Source: Tritrichomonas musculus
Lineage: Eukaryota > Parabasalia > Tritrichomonadida > Tritrichomonadidae
DNA length: 64,000 nucleotides
Direction of reading: 5' to 3'
Assembly (NCBI GenBank): GCA_039105265.1
Contig: JAPFFF010000048.1
Coordinates: 496,001-560,000, forward strand
Shown here: piece after piece, positions 19,401-28,479 of the stretch
Layout: the number at the start of each line of letters is the position of its first letter
Numbering within the stretch: position 1 is the first letter of the stretch
Program-made: the position numbers and the translations under genes
Notes under the pieces: generated by a model
The model's database searches: none
What the model was told of the DNA's origin: nothing
Seen by the model: the letters and a program-made list of their open reading frames with translations, nothing else

Positions 19401-21693
19401 AGAGCCAGATCCAAGAAACTGTTCAACTATATCAACAGATTTAAATATTTATTCATCAAAGATTATATGGGCTGATAATATCATGACGATGAGAAGAGAC
19501 TTAAATGTTGTTGGAGGAATTACTGACATATTGCAATATGATTATGCTTTATTGAAACAGACAGTTGATAATCTAGCTGAGCAAATGAGAATTCAAGCCA
19601 TGTATAATGAATATACTGATAGTATTAAACAAAGTATATCAGTTGCAAATACGATTTTAAATATTCTAGCTTCAGTAGTATCGATTGCAGGGGTACTCTC
19701 AACATTAAATATGTCCAATAACTCAGTAAATATTAATACATATCAAACAACACCATTCCCTGGGCCAGGAGGAAATGGTGGAGGAGGTGGAGGTGGAGGT
19801 GGTGGTTATCCAGGTGATGGAGGTAGTGGCTTTCAAGGTAAGTTTTTGGTGAATGTTGATTTGAAGGCTGATAAGATGACTATGGAAAGATTTTTGCCAA
19901 CTACAACAACTGTTCAAATACCTGTGGCTGGAGCTATTTCAACATTTTCAGCAACACAGGTTGTTCTATCTACAACACATGCATTAACTCAGTTAGGAAA
20001 TGCTATTGCTACACTTGGTTCGAATGTATTAAATTTCTTTAGGAATAGACCAGATTCAAATGGAACTGAAACATTAAATATTAATTCATCCTCGATTACA
20101 ATAACTGATAATGATACTGATAATGCAACTAATACTATCACAACCACTGAGCAATCATTAGTGAGAACTCATAGAGAAGTACAGCCACAAGTTGTTACAG
20201 GTGAAACAGATGAGATTCGAACAGATATAACTGTACCACAGACTACAATGACAAATACGGCATCAACTACGATTGCACTTAGGAATCAAGTTCCTGTTAT
20301 TGATATTGCTGGAACTCAGTATACCTTAGAAGACATAGCAGATTTGACAAGAGAAGAACGAAATGCATTAGTTGCTAATCATCCTGATATCTTACGTATC
20401 CAATATCATGGAAGAGAGTGGTTTAATGTGTATGATTTGTTTTATAATGACCAACTCATTATTCATAATAATGTATTTCAACGAAGGACTCTAATAAGGC
20501 CAGCTGATATTGAGATGACAGATAGAATACATAGAGCTACTGATAATAATTGGTCAATAGAATGGGAAGGAACAACATACACAACGAGAGATATTGAACA
20601 ATTATCGATGCAAGACAGATTAAATTTACCATTTGTTCAAAATGGAGATATTGGTTTAGAACCTTACTTGAATGACCAAACAATGGAAGCATGGATTAAT
20701 ATTATTGATCATAGAGGAGAGACTATTGACCCAATTGTTGCTACTATTGATTATTCTGCTCCAACAACAGCAAATATTAGTGGAGGTCAAGTACGATTTG
20801 TTGGAATAAATTCACAAATAGAAGTCAATGCAAATGGAGTAAGATATCAACATTATGACCTTGTTGCCACAACAGATACTTGGACTGTACCAGGAACAAC
20901 ACCAGCAATAACAGCAAGAATGATAGAACAAATGAGTGATGAACAAAGAGGAGAACTAATGGATAATATTTATTCTCATGGTAATCTTTTAGCTTTTAAT
21001 GACACATTAGATGAAACAACTGGTGAAGAAATAACACAAGTACTATATAATGGAAATGTAGTTGCTACAATAGATAGAAGAAGACTACATGTAATTAATA
21101 TTGTGAATGGAGTGATAGAAATGTACCAACAAGATGGTGTTATAAGTGCAACTACTCAGGTTATTATGGGAGCAGTAGGTTATGTTGCTAGAAGGTTCTT
21201 ACATGGTCAATGGCAGTTTGTTAGACATCATCCTGGTGATGCAGCAGCTATAGCAGGAGTAGCAGCAGAAGCATATGTAGCAAATAGAATAGGATTATTT
21301 AATATTCCAAGTTGGTTCCGTCGTAATGATAACCCAGAAACATTAGCAGAGGAAGATGTATTAGAAAAGATTCTTGCATGGGCATATCATGAAGAAACAG
21401 ATGATGAACCTGAACTTGAAATAACAATGAAGGATGCTGACAAGATGATGGTTTCATTTGATACATGTATTAATATTGCAAAGACATATCGCGATACTTT
21501 AAAGGGTACAATAGCATTCATGTGCGAGAAAATAAAAGAACTCGATAATAAGCATCCATTAGAAGATATAGATATGACTGCTTATATTACTAAAGCAGAA
21601 GTGAAGGAAATGATAGACCAGAAGGATGCATATATTGATACTCTTGAGACAAGACTTGCTACATTAGAGAAGAAGTGCGCAAATATAGAGTAG
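16468..21693 (+). CDS. Giant fibre-like protein 1, element A
   Basis: I start at the ATG at 16468 (MSLALYSAKSKEAYKLK) because element B's counterpart starts MSLTLYSAKSKVATKLK and because the region upstream overlaps the divergent gene. The protein has about 1741 residues. A conserved N-terminal 60 residues precede an Asn/Thr-rich region, a PTPTPEPTPTEPP hinge (about 352-364) and hydrophobic helices (about 405-480). A likely membrane span lies at about 582-620. A WELIWDGKKWTGNN domain (about 765) and an EQFYEVEPDPRNCS...DNIMTMRRDLN domain (about 970-1015) are shared with fibre 2. A glycine tract lies at about 1100-1120 and a coiled coil forms the last 60 residues. A surface attachment role is inferred from these features. 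Confidence 0.55.
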   Translation: MSLALYSAKSKEAYKLKSNDIEITIDEEDGKRLNIENTIEPGEMVQFNCIYNKAEIDEKIVGDYFEKNGFENFGALNLMAGKGIYTWNTNGTLTPKIQYCASFNKLYERLRDSATNLHTFLAKMKDDVDSGIAPGATLNYLTGEVNDKEIITESYDVSTHKKLIEALTQNHQGMLNVMNLMIKNIDDVNNAIAPSIDWSKLSDLKIIVEHVDKTTQALTYETEDKKPESMDAIIQDISTSNENISKWIANNTVNFTEVEPVKYVDEKVNETTNETTYDVNETNITNMKDFVNKTNTTAANITKWIDALKDQTISYETLLNLTGGNTSMCLINKTTGEPEIHEVKIEIDETTPTPTPEPTPTEPPKELVNQEDMVYEIPPIDELKKLEENKIPKIIEPEVLKLTVSKFWLYSKKTIGWIKDLLYNIISTTLSLAKQPIKLTYKTIAFATKEFMKIIYNLFYFIWYGIDSIVDIAYEAVKDNEKVGVIFYIGGEDADADFKDVDLHQVIDEIKELTPRLNNKIDELKNEGIRMIKIAYSSFTLFWSNLWHFIVDFIMNYPNLVNNIIQIGGNWIDAQFWQYIGGYSDLILYVYVILVYAIAGGLGVGAFCLCVILIAALFEPIGRGAQWILNKITRHPPAPHARTLEVDDNDVVNTDDENSFDIVDPDGNKIVIEIDDDILEVFRNQYNSLVSKYQAIYDVVPSTPSTDSKYFTLKESDQLYLYRPSKVYEESNYYCMRWDIDPDYDLSLNMVFRFKDYLFRHTWELIWDGKKWTGNNCQNVFTAKISYMNNNSGAPAIIIKKNELIGKWIKETIKEDLTDDDNYAHILKDYLTNWRVVKKDGTILNVGTTAVFDPSSSGTFTQDGNKYEQARMYVDAPSGLKEEDGLYVYADLNINGNITELKWDCHPEHCINSGVMHTYGSNPCLESFNYQREKRHSIKIIEGFNHKSIRIYMEKELFEFDVKVNPFNIILQEQFYEVEPDPRNCSTISTDLNIYSSKIIWADNIMTMRRDLNVVGGITDILQYDYALLKQTVDNLAEQMRIQAMYNEYTDSIKQSISVANTILNILASVVSIAGVLSTLNMSNNSVNINTYQTTPFPGPGGNGGGGGGGGGGYPGDGGSGFQGKFLVNVDLKADKMTMERFLPTTTTVQIPVAGAISTFSATQVVLSTTHALTQLGNAIATLGSNVLNFFRNRPDSNGTETLNINSSSITITDNDTDNATNTITTTEQSLVRTHREVQPQVVTGETDEIRTDITVPQTTMTNTASTTIALRNQVPVIDIAGTQYTLEDIADLTREERNALVANHPDILRIQYHGREWFNVYDLFYNDQLIIHNNVFQRRTLIRPADIEMTDRIHRATDNNWSIEWEGTTYTTRDIEQLSMQDRLNLPFVQNGDIGLEPYLNDQTMEAWINIIDHRGETIDPIVATIDYSAPTTANISGGQVRFVGINSQIEVNANGVRYQHYDLVATTDTWTVPGTTPAITARMIEQMSDEQRGELMDNIYSHGNLLAFNDTLDETTGEEITQVLYNGNVVATIDRRRLHVINIVNGVIEMYQQDGVISATTQVIMGAVGYVARRFLHGQWQFVRHHPGDAAAIAGVAAEAYVANRIGLFNIPSWFRRNDNPETLAEEDVLEKILAWAYHEETDDEPELEITMKDADKMMVSFDTCINIAKTYRDTLKGTIAFMCEKIKELDNKHPLEDIDMTAYITKAEVKEMIDQKDAYIDTLETRLATLEKKCANIE

Positions 21694-21720
21694 AATAGAG
21701 AATTATTTTTTTGGACTTAA

Positions 21721-24700
21721 ATGGACGAGACGACAACAAAATTCATTGGAGACATACAATTTAAGGTAGGAGATGCTACTAGGAAAGGAAGTGAATTATT
21801 AACGCTGAGTGATTTGGATGGATATACACAAGGAGGAAGCTGGTTTGAAGAAGTAGAAGGTTATCCTGAATATGAAATCAAAAATGAGAACATAACAGCC
21901 TATAAAGATGAATCACTGTCGATGGCTAACTACAACATCCTGAAAATTAATATGTCAAATGACGTACTAAATAAGATAATAGCTGCTCCTGACGTAACTG
22001 TCGTATTCAAATTCATACTTAGGAAAGAAGTGATATACGATTATGAAGGCAATCTAGTGAAAGAATTTACTGCATACGTTGAAAATCATCAAGCAAAAGG
22101 TCCGTGTATTACATGTCGTACTGATCTTAAATGTATGGTCACACATTGGACTACATTCGGCCCTGAGTTCTTTATAGCATTTGATACTAGACTCGGTGTG
22201 AATCCATATTCATTATACATGAATGGGGAGCTATCGATACAGTACTTACTAAAGCAAGACTCGATGGTTGCGAAGAAGCCAGTAGTCAAGTGTGATGTAA
22301 TAGATGCGCGTAATGCTCTTCAGTTGTATGAATCAGATGTTCATTACTTTTATAAACCAAGTGTCGTAACTACAGTGAATGTCGACTCAGTTGATTACTA
22401 CAAGATGATATATCGAATTCCAAATGATTATACAATACCCATTAACCTTAATTTTACATTTACTGAACACTGTTTTGGTAATAGATGGAGCCTAATATGG
22501 GATGGAACAAAATGGGTTGGAGAGAACATGCAAGGACGTAGCAATGGGAAAATAGAGAGCAGTAAGCAATATCTTCGTGTAAACAAAAATAATTATGGAG
22601 CAAGTGGATGCTATGTCAGATGCAAACGTAGTGAATGGAATAAGATGTTGTTGGATGATACTAATGAAAATTTCATGAAAGTGATGTTCGCCAATGGCAC
22701 TACAAAGTTGTTGTTCAAAGATGGTACAGAGGCAAATGGTTCTGCACATAGCATAGAAATAGATAGATGTGATTCAACAGTAGAGATATATACTAAAGAA
22801 GGATACGATTATTTACCGCTACAATTACAGATCCAAAACAGTAATAAAGAAGAGGTAGAGTCGTTGTTGAACCGTATAGACAAAATTGTTTACGATATGT
22901 CACTTGATGGAGCGAGTAACAGGCTTACTTTTAGATGGGATGAACTACATAAGAACGAACATTATGGGTACGACATAGATTTGATTGCTGAATTAGATAG
23001 TATTGAAAAAATTAACTATTATTGGTCCAGCAGTAACATTAACATAGCGACTAGAGATATCGAACTCTATTTACGTCAACAGTACACGGATCCTATAGAA
23101 GAAGTTAACTGGGATCCAACAACAAATGCTTTTAAGTACATTATTCAACAACAATTTTATGAGATTACTCCAAGACCAGATGCAGCCACAACTTTGTATA
23201 CGGACTTCAATATTACTTCTTCGAAGATAATTACAGCTGATAACATTATGACTATGCGATCAGATCTAAACATGGTTACAAATACTGTTGATGTGGTTTC
23301 TTATGACGTGAAAGATATAAAGAACAATGTAGAGACATTGAACTCAGAGATGGCAGAACAAGCAGCGAAGACAAAATATTTACAAAAAGAAGTGGATAAG
23401 GTAGATATGAAAGCTAACATAGGTATTGCTTTAGGTGCTGTTGGTTGTGTATTAGGTGCTACTGGTATAGGTGTTGCTGGTAAAGCATTATCATTTGCAT
23501 CTAAAGCAGCACAAACTGGGGGTAGGGAATTAATAAATACTGTAACCAAGGTGTCTGATGTTGGTACAAATGTTGTAGAAGACATTGCTGGTAAGCTCAC
23601 TGACGAACTACCTGATATTGGAGCTGATGTATTCTTTGGTGATATGGTATCTGTTCCAGTTAGTAGAATGATGCGTTCGTTATCTAACAAAGATAAACTA
23701 AATAATATTATAGCTTGGTGCGATGAGGAGTATGTACCTGTTAATGAAATAAACTTTACTGATGAACTTGATGATCCGTCCAAAGTTGCTATGACATTAA
23801 CATCAACAATAGATATGTGTAAGAGATTCCGTCATACGATGAAACCAATGATAAAAACATTAGCGACTACTGTAGAGAAGAGTGTGTCATCAACAGATTT
23901 GGTTAGAGATGACATAATAGATGTTGTTGGTAAATATGTCAATGGCGAGGTTCATTTGGAAGCAGAAGATGTTATCACAGATGGAACAACCAAAGCACGA
24001 TTTTTGGTGCAAAAAGTTAGTGAATACAATGATGTTGATTATGAAGAGAATATAATTACTATTAATATTACTGGTGGAACAATTAATTACCAAGGAACAA
24101 CTGATTTTCCTAGCTGCACTATGAATGACAAAACATTTATTATATCAAACCCAAATAAACTGAGGGTTGGTGGAATCAGCATCAAAGAGAATACAGCAAA
24201 AAGAAGAATGGAATTTACTACAAATGATTTAGCCTATACTTGTGATATAGATGCTTTACATAAGAAGATAGATACATTACATGAGCAGATAGAAAAGAAT
24301 GATACAGCTCTAGCTACTACATTAAATGAATTCCCAACTGTTGATGAAGTAAATGAAGCATTAGATGAATTAAAAAATAATATGGTTAATATGGATAACC
24401 TGTATACAAAAGAGGAAGCGGATGCAAAATATCGAAGCAAAAATGATTTGATATACAAAGAATCTATTGAAGTGCCATTTGAAAACGTACAAGATAGTTC
24501 AGGATCATGGGAGGTCAAAATAAAATTGACTAGTGGAATTCACCTTGTTGGAACAATATCAAATAACGATGGCTTTGTAAAAGAGTTTGATTATATGTTT
24601 GACTATAATGGTGTTATTACTGAAGATGGAGATGTTAATGTCGGTTTTGAAATTGACGGAACAACTTATTACTTGACCTATTATAAAAGCGATAGTAATG

Positions 24701-25437
24701 GTCTATGCTTTTACATCGATAACGGGGCAGACTATTTTGATACCAAATTAATATTAGCGGAAAAAATATTGAAGCATGATAAAATAGCATTGAAGAGTGA
24801 GATACCAACCAATCATGTTACAACATCACAGTTAACATCAACATTGAATGAGTATATGTTGAAGAGTGATATGCCAGATGATTATGCTACTATGGATGAT
24901 CTCGATAGATATGCGTTGAAGAGTGAGTTGGATTCATATGCTAAATCTTATCAAGATCTATCTTATATAGTAGGTGATAATGTTACTAAAATCGTAACAA
25001 TGAACAGTCAGATATCAAATCTACAGCAAGAGAATGCAGCATTAAAAGCTAGGTTAGACGCGTTAATGAATAAAATAGCACGAATCAAGTACACATTCAA
25101 TGTAACGAATAGTAATACCATTCATTATCAATTCGAGAAACAACTTGACGAATATGATGGAACACTCTATTTGACTTATAATGAAACCAGAGATAATGTT
25201 ACCAGTGTTAAAGAAATCAAAATCTGTATATCATTCAACGTTAATAATTCACCTAAGTATGAATATCAATGTGAACCAACTCAGATCTGGTTAAACAATA
25301 TTGAATTTCCATTAAGTAGTAGCAATCTCATGATCAATGCAACAGTTAATTACATATTGATTAATTCTTCATTCTTTACATCAAATGGTATCTTAGCTGT
25401 AGATAACACTAAGAATGTAATACATTCATTACTGTAA
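21721..25437 (+). CDS. Fibre-like protein 2, element A
   Basis: The 1238-residue protein follows fibre 1 by 27 bases. Its W-rich domain (WSLIWDGTKWVGEN, about 256-269) and its PIEEVNWDP...QQFYEITPRPDAATTLYTDFNITSS domain (about 457-504) are shared with fibre 1. These are followed by a glycine/alanine hydrophobic patch (about 567-590). A region at about residues 720-1030 is nearly identical to element B's protein. Phage-fibre-like repeats (YALKSELDSYAK), a heptad coiled coil (ISNLQQENAALKARL) and a unique C-terminal tip of about 110 residues complete it. The architecture is that of a trimeric fibre with an exchangeable tip. It ends 23 bases before the right TIR of element A. Confidence 0.55.
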   Translation: MDETTTKFIGDIQFKVGDATRKGSELLTLSDLDGYTQGGSWFEEVEGYPEYEIKNENITAYKDESLSMANYNILKINMSNDVLNKIIAAPDVTVVFKFILRKEVIYDYEGNLVKEFTAYVENHQAKGPCITCRTDLKCMVTHWTTFGPEFFIAFDTRLGVNPYSLYMNGELSIQYLLKQDSMVAKKPVVKCDVIDARNALQLYESDVHYFYKPSVVTTVNVDSVDYYKMIYRIPNDYTIPINLNFTFTEHCFGNRWSLIWDGTKWVGENMQGRSNGKIESSKQYLRVNKNNYGASGCYVRCKRSEWNKMLLDDTNENFMKVMFANGTTKLLFKDGTEANGSAHSIEIDRCDSTVEIYTKEGYDYLPLQLQIQNSNKEEVESLLNRIDKIVYDMSLDGASNRLTFRWDELHKNEHYGYDIDLIAELDSIEKINYYWSSSNINIATRDIELYLRQQYTDPIEEVNWDPTTNAFKYIIQQQFYEITPRPDAATTLYTDFNITSSKIITADNIMTMRSDLNMVTNTVDVVSYDVKDIKNNVETLNSEMAEQAAKTKYLQKEVDKVDMKANIGIALGAVGCVLGATGIGVAGKALSFASKAAQTGGRELINTVTKVSDVGTNVVEDIAGKLTDELPDIGADVFFGDMVSVPVSRMMRSLSNKDKLNNIIAWCDEEYVPVNEINFTDELDDPSKVAMTLTSTIDMCKRFRHTMKPMIKTLATTVEKSVSSTDLVRDDIIDVVGKYVNGEVHLEAEDVITDGTTKARFLVQKVSEYNDVDYEENIITINITGGTINYQGTTDFPSCTMNDKTFIISNPNKLRVGGISIKENTAKRRMEFTTNDLAYTCDIDALHKKIDTLHEQIEKNDTALATTLNEFPTVDEVNEALDELKNNMVNMDNLYTKEEADAKYRSKNDLIYKESIEVPFENVQDSSGSWEVKIKLTSGIHLVGTISNNDGFVKEFDYMFDYNGVITEDGDVNVGFEIDGTTYYLTYYKSDSNGLCFYIDNGADYFDTKLILAEKILKHDKIALKSEIPTNHVTTSQLTSTLNEYMLKSDMPDDYATMDDLDRYALKSELDSYAKSYQDLSYIVGDNVTKIVTMNSQISNLQQENAALKARLDALMNKIARIKYTFNVTNSNTIHYQFEKQLDEYDGTLYLTYNETRDNVTSVKEIKICISFNVNNSPKYEYQCEPTQIWLNNIEFPLSSSNLMINATVNYILINSSFFTSNGILAVDNTKNVIHSLL

Positions 25438-25460
25438 AAAAATAAAAGTTGATAGATATT

Positions 25461-25662
25461 TTTTCGAGTGTAGAATTCAAAAACTACTCCATACCTTGGA
25501 AATGACATTGGTGGAATAGTGAAAGTAGAGAGTGTGTACTTACGATAGGTTTTCAGAGGGTATTTGGCCGGGTAGCGAGGCCCAAGCGAAGGTGTACCTG
25601 AGCTTGGTGGCGAGCAGTGTAGGCGGTGGCGAAGTATGAGACACCGCCTATACTATACTACT
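25461..25662 (-). repeat. Right terminal inverted repeat of element A
   Basis: Reverse complement of the left TIR with some divergence; the tip at 25662 reads AGTAGTATAG inward. It carries the conserved CCAAGC/GCTTGG stem and the terminal stem-loop at 25620-25650. Confidence 0.85.
25620..25650. other. Terminal stem-loop in the right TIR of A
   Basis: TAGGCGGTG (25620-25628) pairs exactly with CACCGCCTA (25642-25650) across a 13-base loop. The left end's stem uses different bases at three positions in each arm, yet both stems pair fully. This is covariation between two ends of one element. Confidence 0.7.
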
Positions 25663-25667
25663 CTTTC
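25663..25667. repeat. Target-site duplication, right copy (CTTTC)
   Basis: Identical to 882-886; it directly follows the right tip of element A. Confidence 0.8.
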
Positions 25668-27180
25668 TGAAAATAAAGTATTCGAATCTCCTGTATGAAG
25701 TCATTCTCTTGTCAGATGGTTTCTTATAGCCTTCATGTTTGTAATCTCGCCATGATTCTGGTTTGTGCCAGTCGAGCATATTACCTTTCATGTATGGATT
25801 TGGATTATCGACGTCAAAATGACCGCCAAATAAGTTATTAGTATATTCTCTTGCGCTCTTAAATCCTGATTCTTTTCGGGCCTCTCTTGTGGGATATTCA
25901 TTGAAGAAACCATATCGCATTGGCCAGTCGGATTTTGTTGTTGTATATCCATTTACATAGACGTACTTATTGTTGGCGTTTCTGATGGCGACATCAGGGA
26001 TATTATCTCCGTTTATATCTGCGTGGACAAGAGTCCATGGGCTATGCGGTGATTTCTCATTTTGTTTCTCAACCATTCTCTGTGCTCCTTGTGGAGAAAT
26101 TGCTTGTGCGACACGTTTTATATCCTTTTTGAGTCTTAATACAATGTGTTCCAAAGCCTCCATTCCATCTTTATTACGCGCTCCTGCAAAACCGTGGCCG
26201 GATGGTAAACTTTTATACAAATCAGCAATTTGATATAAAGCTACTTCAGGTCGTGGATCTAAAGCTTGACGAGAAGTAGGTTGTTGGGCGGATATGTTGT
26301 ACTTTATAAGTAAATCGGTAATTAATCGTTCTATATTTTCGTTGGATATATTAGGTTGTTGTTGTGCCATTTGATTTTGAAATAAAATTGTATTATCGTT
26401 GTTGTTATTTTGAGTAGTTGGCAGCTCTGCTGACCCTAACTCCGTTAGTGGAGGCGTTTGAGGTGTTGAAGAAGGTCTTCTCAATTCGTTTAAGGGATTT
26501 AATTCCGGAAAAGTCTCTGCTGCTCCAAATCTAAAGAAAGGTCCTGAATGCTCTTGAGGTTCCCTATGTGAAGTTTCTGGAGGAAAAGGGGGAGGACTTG
26601 ATGGAGGGACAGAAGGAATTTCACTATGTGAATATACTCTATTTACGAAATGTTGAAGACTTTCTGAATTGATACGTCGAATATATCTATGATCGAAGTT
26701 GTCGTTTGCTGCAAAGTTATAAAAATTGAGTAAAGTTATGGCGGTTCGAATAATATGTCTTGGAAAAGCTTTTTTCTTATATTGTTCTAGGATTTTTTTG
26801 TCGACTCTTTCGGATAATTCATTATAAAATGGGGCAGTATTTTGAATCCAAGAACTGAATCTATAATCGCTCATATCCACCAAATCTTCACTATAAGTCA
26901 AGGGTCTATCTATAGAATGTTCTTCTTGAAACCTTTGAATGAATCTCTCTATTGTATTACTAGTGACGACATTTGCATGAAGACAAAAATTGAATTCATT
27001 TAAAACATTCGATAAAACTTGGGCATATTGACTATCCTTTAGTAATCCTCCCTGATTATTCGTAGTAATGATATTGAATCCCAGTTCATTGTTGAGTCTA
27101 TTACAATATCCTAATAATTTTTGCGTATTATTGCCTTGCATTACTTGTCCGGCAGTAAGTTTTATTGTTGATTTACTCAT
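25663..27180 (-). pseudogene. Main piece of the H gene interrupted by element A
   Basis: The start is the ATG at 27180 (MSKSTIKLTAGQVMQ); the frame is open to the A junction, about 506 residues. The N-terminal 200 residues are helical. A Pro/Ser-rich linker follows at about residues 195-250, then a Q/N-rich stretch. A calcium-loop-like strand, ADINGDNIPDVAIRNANNKYVYVNGY, spans about residues 386-411. The element C protein at 57069-59363 has the matching TDLNGDKVDDVVLIDRNGN...INGYK. The DxNxDxxxD pattern resembles EF-hand or dockerin-type calcium loops. Function is unknown; conservation in two lineages and position near the ATPase suggest a virion protein. Confidence 0.6.
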
Positions 27181-27207
27181 TTGATTTCCAAAAAAATAAG
27201 GGTCTGT

Positions 27208-27735
27208 TTATATGCCACATTCCTTGATAAATCTACCATAATCCTTGCTTAGATCGGCACAATTAGGATGTTTCGACTTAATTCTGGTATCTATTTCTTC
27301 AATCAAAAAGCCTGCGTCATATTGAAACATCTGATGATATTCAATCTCTTTGCTGTCCTTAGTTGTAAATTTCTTTGGTTCCCTTACAATAACTACGTCC
27401 TGTATCTTGTTTTTTCCGTTCTTTGCTGTGTCGATTGAGTAGTGGCTTCCCTTCTTGTTAAAGCATAGATATACCTTTTCGCAGTCAAATAATTCACATA
27501 ATTCTTTGTATAGAAACTGTTGATTCTTATAAATTGAGACGACTAAGGGCCTGCAAACTATTCTATTGACGTTAAATTTGTCAGGAACGAGATACTCTTT
27601 GTCGATGATGATGTAGAATTCGTAGGCTGAATCGATGGCGGGGTCCTTCTCTTTGTGGGCCTCAATATATTCCTCCAATTTATCACACAATTTATTGACA
27701 GACAAGTAAAGTGGCTTCGTCATTTGTATTTGCAT
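27208..27735 (-). CDS. Unknown small protein, element H
   Basis: I choose the ATG at 27735 (MQIQMTKPLYLSVNKL), which follows ATAATTTTTTATCCCCA. A longer frame from 27804 would include this T-rich leader. The product is about 175 residues with alternating helix and strand. Notable segments are EFYIIIDKEYLVPDKF, VYLCFNKKGSHYSIDT and a C-terminal NCADLSKDYGRFIKECGI. It lies 27 bases upstream of the split gene on the same strand. I do not recognise it; the HYSID segment alone is not enough to propose a protease. Confidence 0.45.
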   Translation of the reverse strand: MQIQMTKPLYLSVNKLCDKLEEYIEAHKEKDPAIDSAYEFYIIIDKEYLVPDKFNVNRIVCRPLVVSIYKNQQFLYKELCELFDCEKVYLCFNKKGSHYSIDTAKNGKNKIQDVVIVREPKKFTTKDSKEIEYHQMFQYDAGFLIEEIDTRIKSKHPNCADLSKDYGRFIKECGI

Positions 27736-28082
27736 TGGGGATAAAAAATTATTTGTTTCAGAAAAAGTTTCAAAAAAGTTGATTTCAATAATTTTAAAAA
27801 TCATAAATTGTATACAAAAATTTTATTTATACCTTTTTCATATCACATGTCATACAAAAATTTTATCAAAATTATGTTCATTTCACCACTTTCCATCCAT
27901 TGAAAGACCTTAATTTAGGCAATTTATTGACACAAAAAGGTGAATGCAAAATGCCCTATAGTGATAGGGGGTTTTCTGACAACACTCTGGAGGTCAAAAA
28001 AGGGCTAAAATTGGGTAGTTGGAGACCAAAAAAGTGCCAAAATTAGGGGTGTTTGAGGGGATTGAAGACCGGAGGTCTGAAA
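27736..28082. other. Non-coding spacer in element H
   Basis: AT-rich leader of the small gene followed by a purine-rich stretch. ATACAAAAATTTTAT occurs twice (near 27810 and 27852), and GACCGGAGGTC, a near-perfect palindrome, lies near 28067. A GGTCAAAAAAGGGCTAAAATTGG-like block is loosely repeated. I see no gene. Confidence 0.4.
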
Positions 28083-28230
28083 TCACCGCAAACGTATACT
28101 ACTCTCACGGTAAGTCGAGCACTGAGCAATCCTTATATCTGAAAGAGCATCTTCAATAGCATTTTTTTGTTGTTCATTTAATTGAATGCCAGTAGGGAAA
28201 GACAAAGGCTGAGGAGGTAATAATGAATGA
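28083..28230 (-). pseudogene. Tail of an H gene cut by element B
   Basis: On the minus strand the frame is open from the junction with element B at 28230 to a TGA at 28083-28085, about 48 residues. The composition is protein-like: a Pro/Leu-rich start, then NEQQKNAIEDALSDIRIAQ, a predicted amphipathic helix. It is the C-terminal end of a gene whose remainder would lie beyond element B. The family cannot be told from so short a piece. Confidence 0.4.
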
Positions 28231-28460
28231 AGTAGTATAGTATAGGCTGGGATTCATTCTTCACCACCGCCTACACGCTTCGCCACCAAGCTCAGGTACG
28301 CCTTCGCTTGGGCCTCGCTACCCGGCCAAATACCTACTGAAAAACCTATCGTAAGTACACACTCTCTACTTTCACTATTCTCCCAATGTCATTTCCAAGG
28401 TATGGAGTAGTTTTTGAATTCTACACCCGAAAATACGGTATTTCTTGTATAGGCACGACC
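28231..28460 (+). repeat. Left terminal inverted repeat of element B
   Basis: Closely matches 887-1137 and the reverse complement of 25461-25662. The terminal stem has the left-arm type of A's left end (TAGGCTGGG, 28243-28251) but the right-arm type of A's right end (CACCGCCTA, 28265-28273), so it pairs less well. The CCAAGC/GCTTGG stem is conserved. Confidence 0.85.
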
Positions 28461-28479
28461 CAAAAATAGATAATATTTT

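Larger units (their letters stand above)
887..25662 (+). mobile_element. Polinton/Maverick element A, looks whole (24.8 kb)
   Basis: The element is bounded by inverted repeats of roughly 200-250 bp whose tips read AGTAGTATAG inward from each end. It is flanked by identical 5-bp copies of CTTTC. The 5'-AG terminus and 5-6 bp target duplication are known Polinton traits. It carries retroviral-type integrase, packaging ATPase, double-jelly-roll-type major capsid protein and protein-primed DNA polymerase B, the family-defining set, plus fibre-like genes and two accessory nucleases. All genes appear open, so I judge it whole and young. It sits inside a gene of the older element H. I did not recognise a capsid-maturation cysteine protease, which many Polintons encode. 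Confidence 0.9.
25663..28230 (-). mobile_element. Polinton-type element H, middle piece
   Basis: This 2.6-kb segment is framed by the right end of element A and the left tip of element B. Its three coding stretches all read on the minus strand, in the same direction as the left H piece: a gene tail, a small gene and most of the gene split by A. The open coding context on both junctions indicates that A and B each inserted into genes of the same older element. The remainder of H must lie beyond element B. Confidence 0.65.

Noticed and set aside
27208-27735. Adenain-type cysteine protease
   Set aside because: Only an HYSID segment hints at it; the rest of the catalytic pattern is not recognisable.
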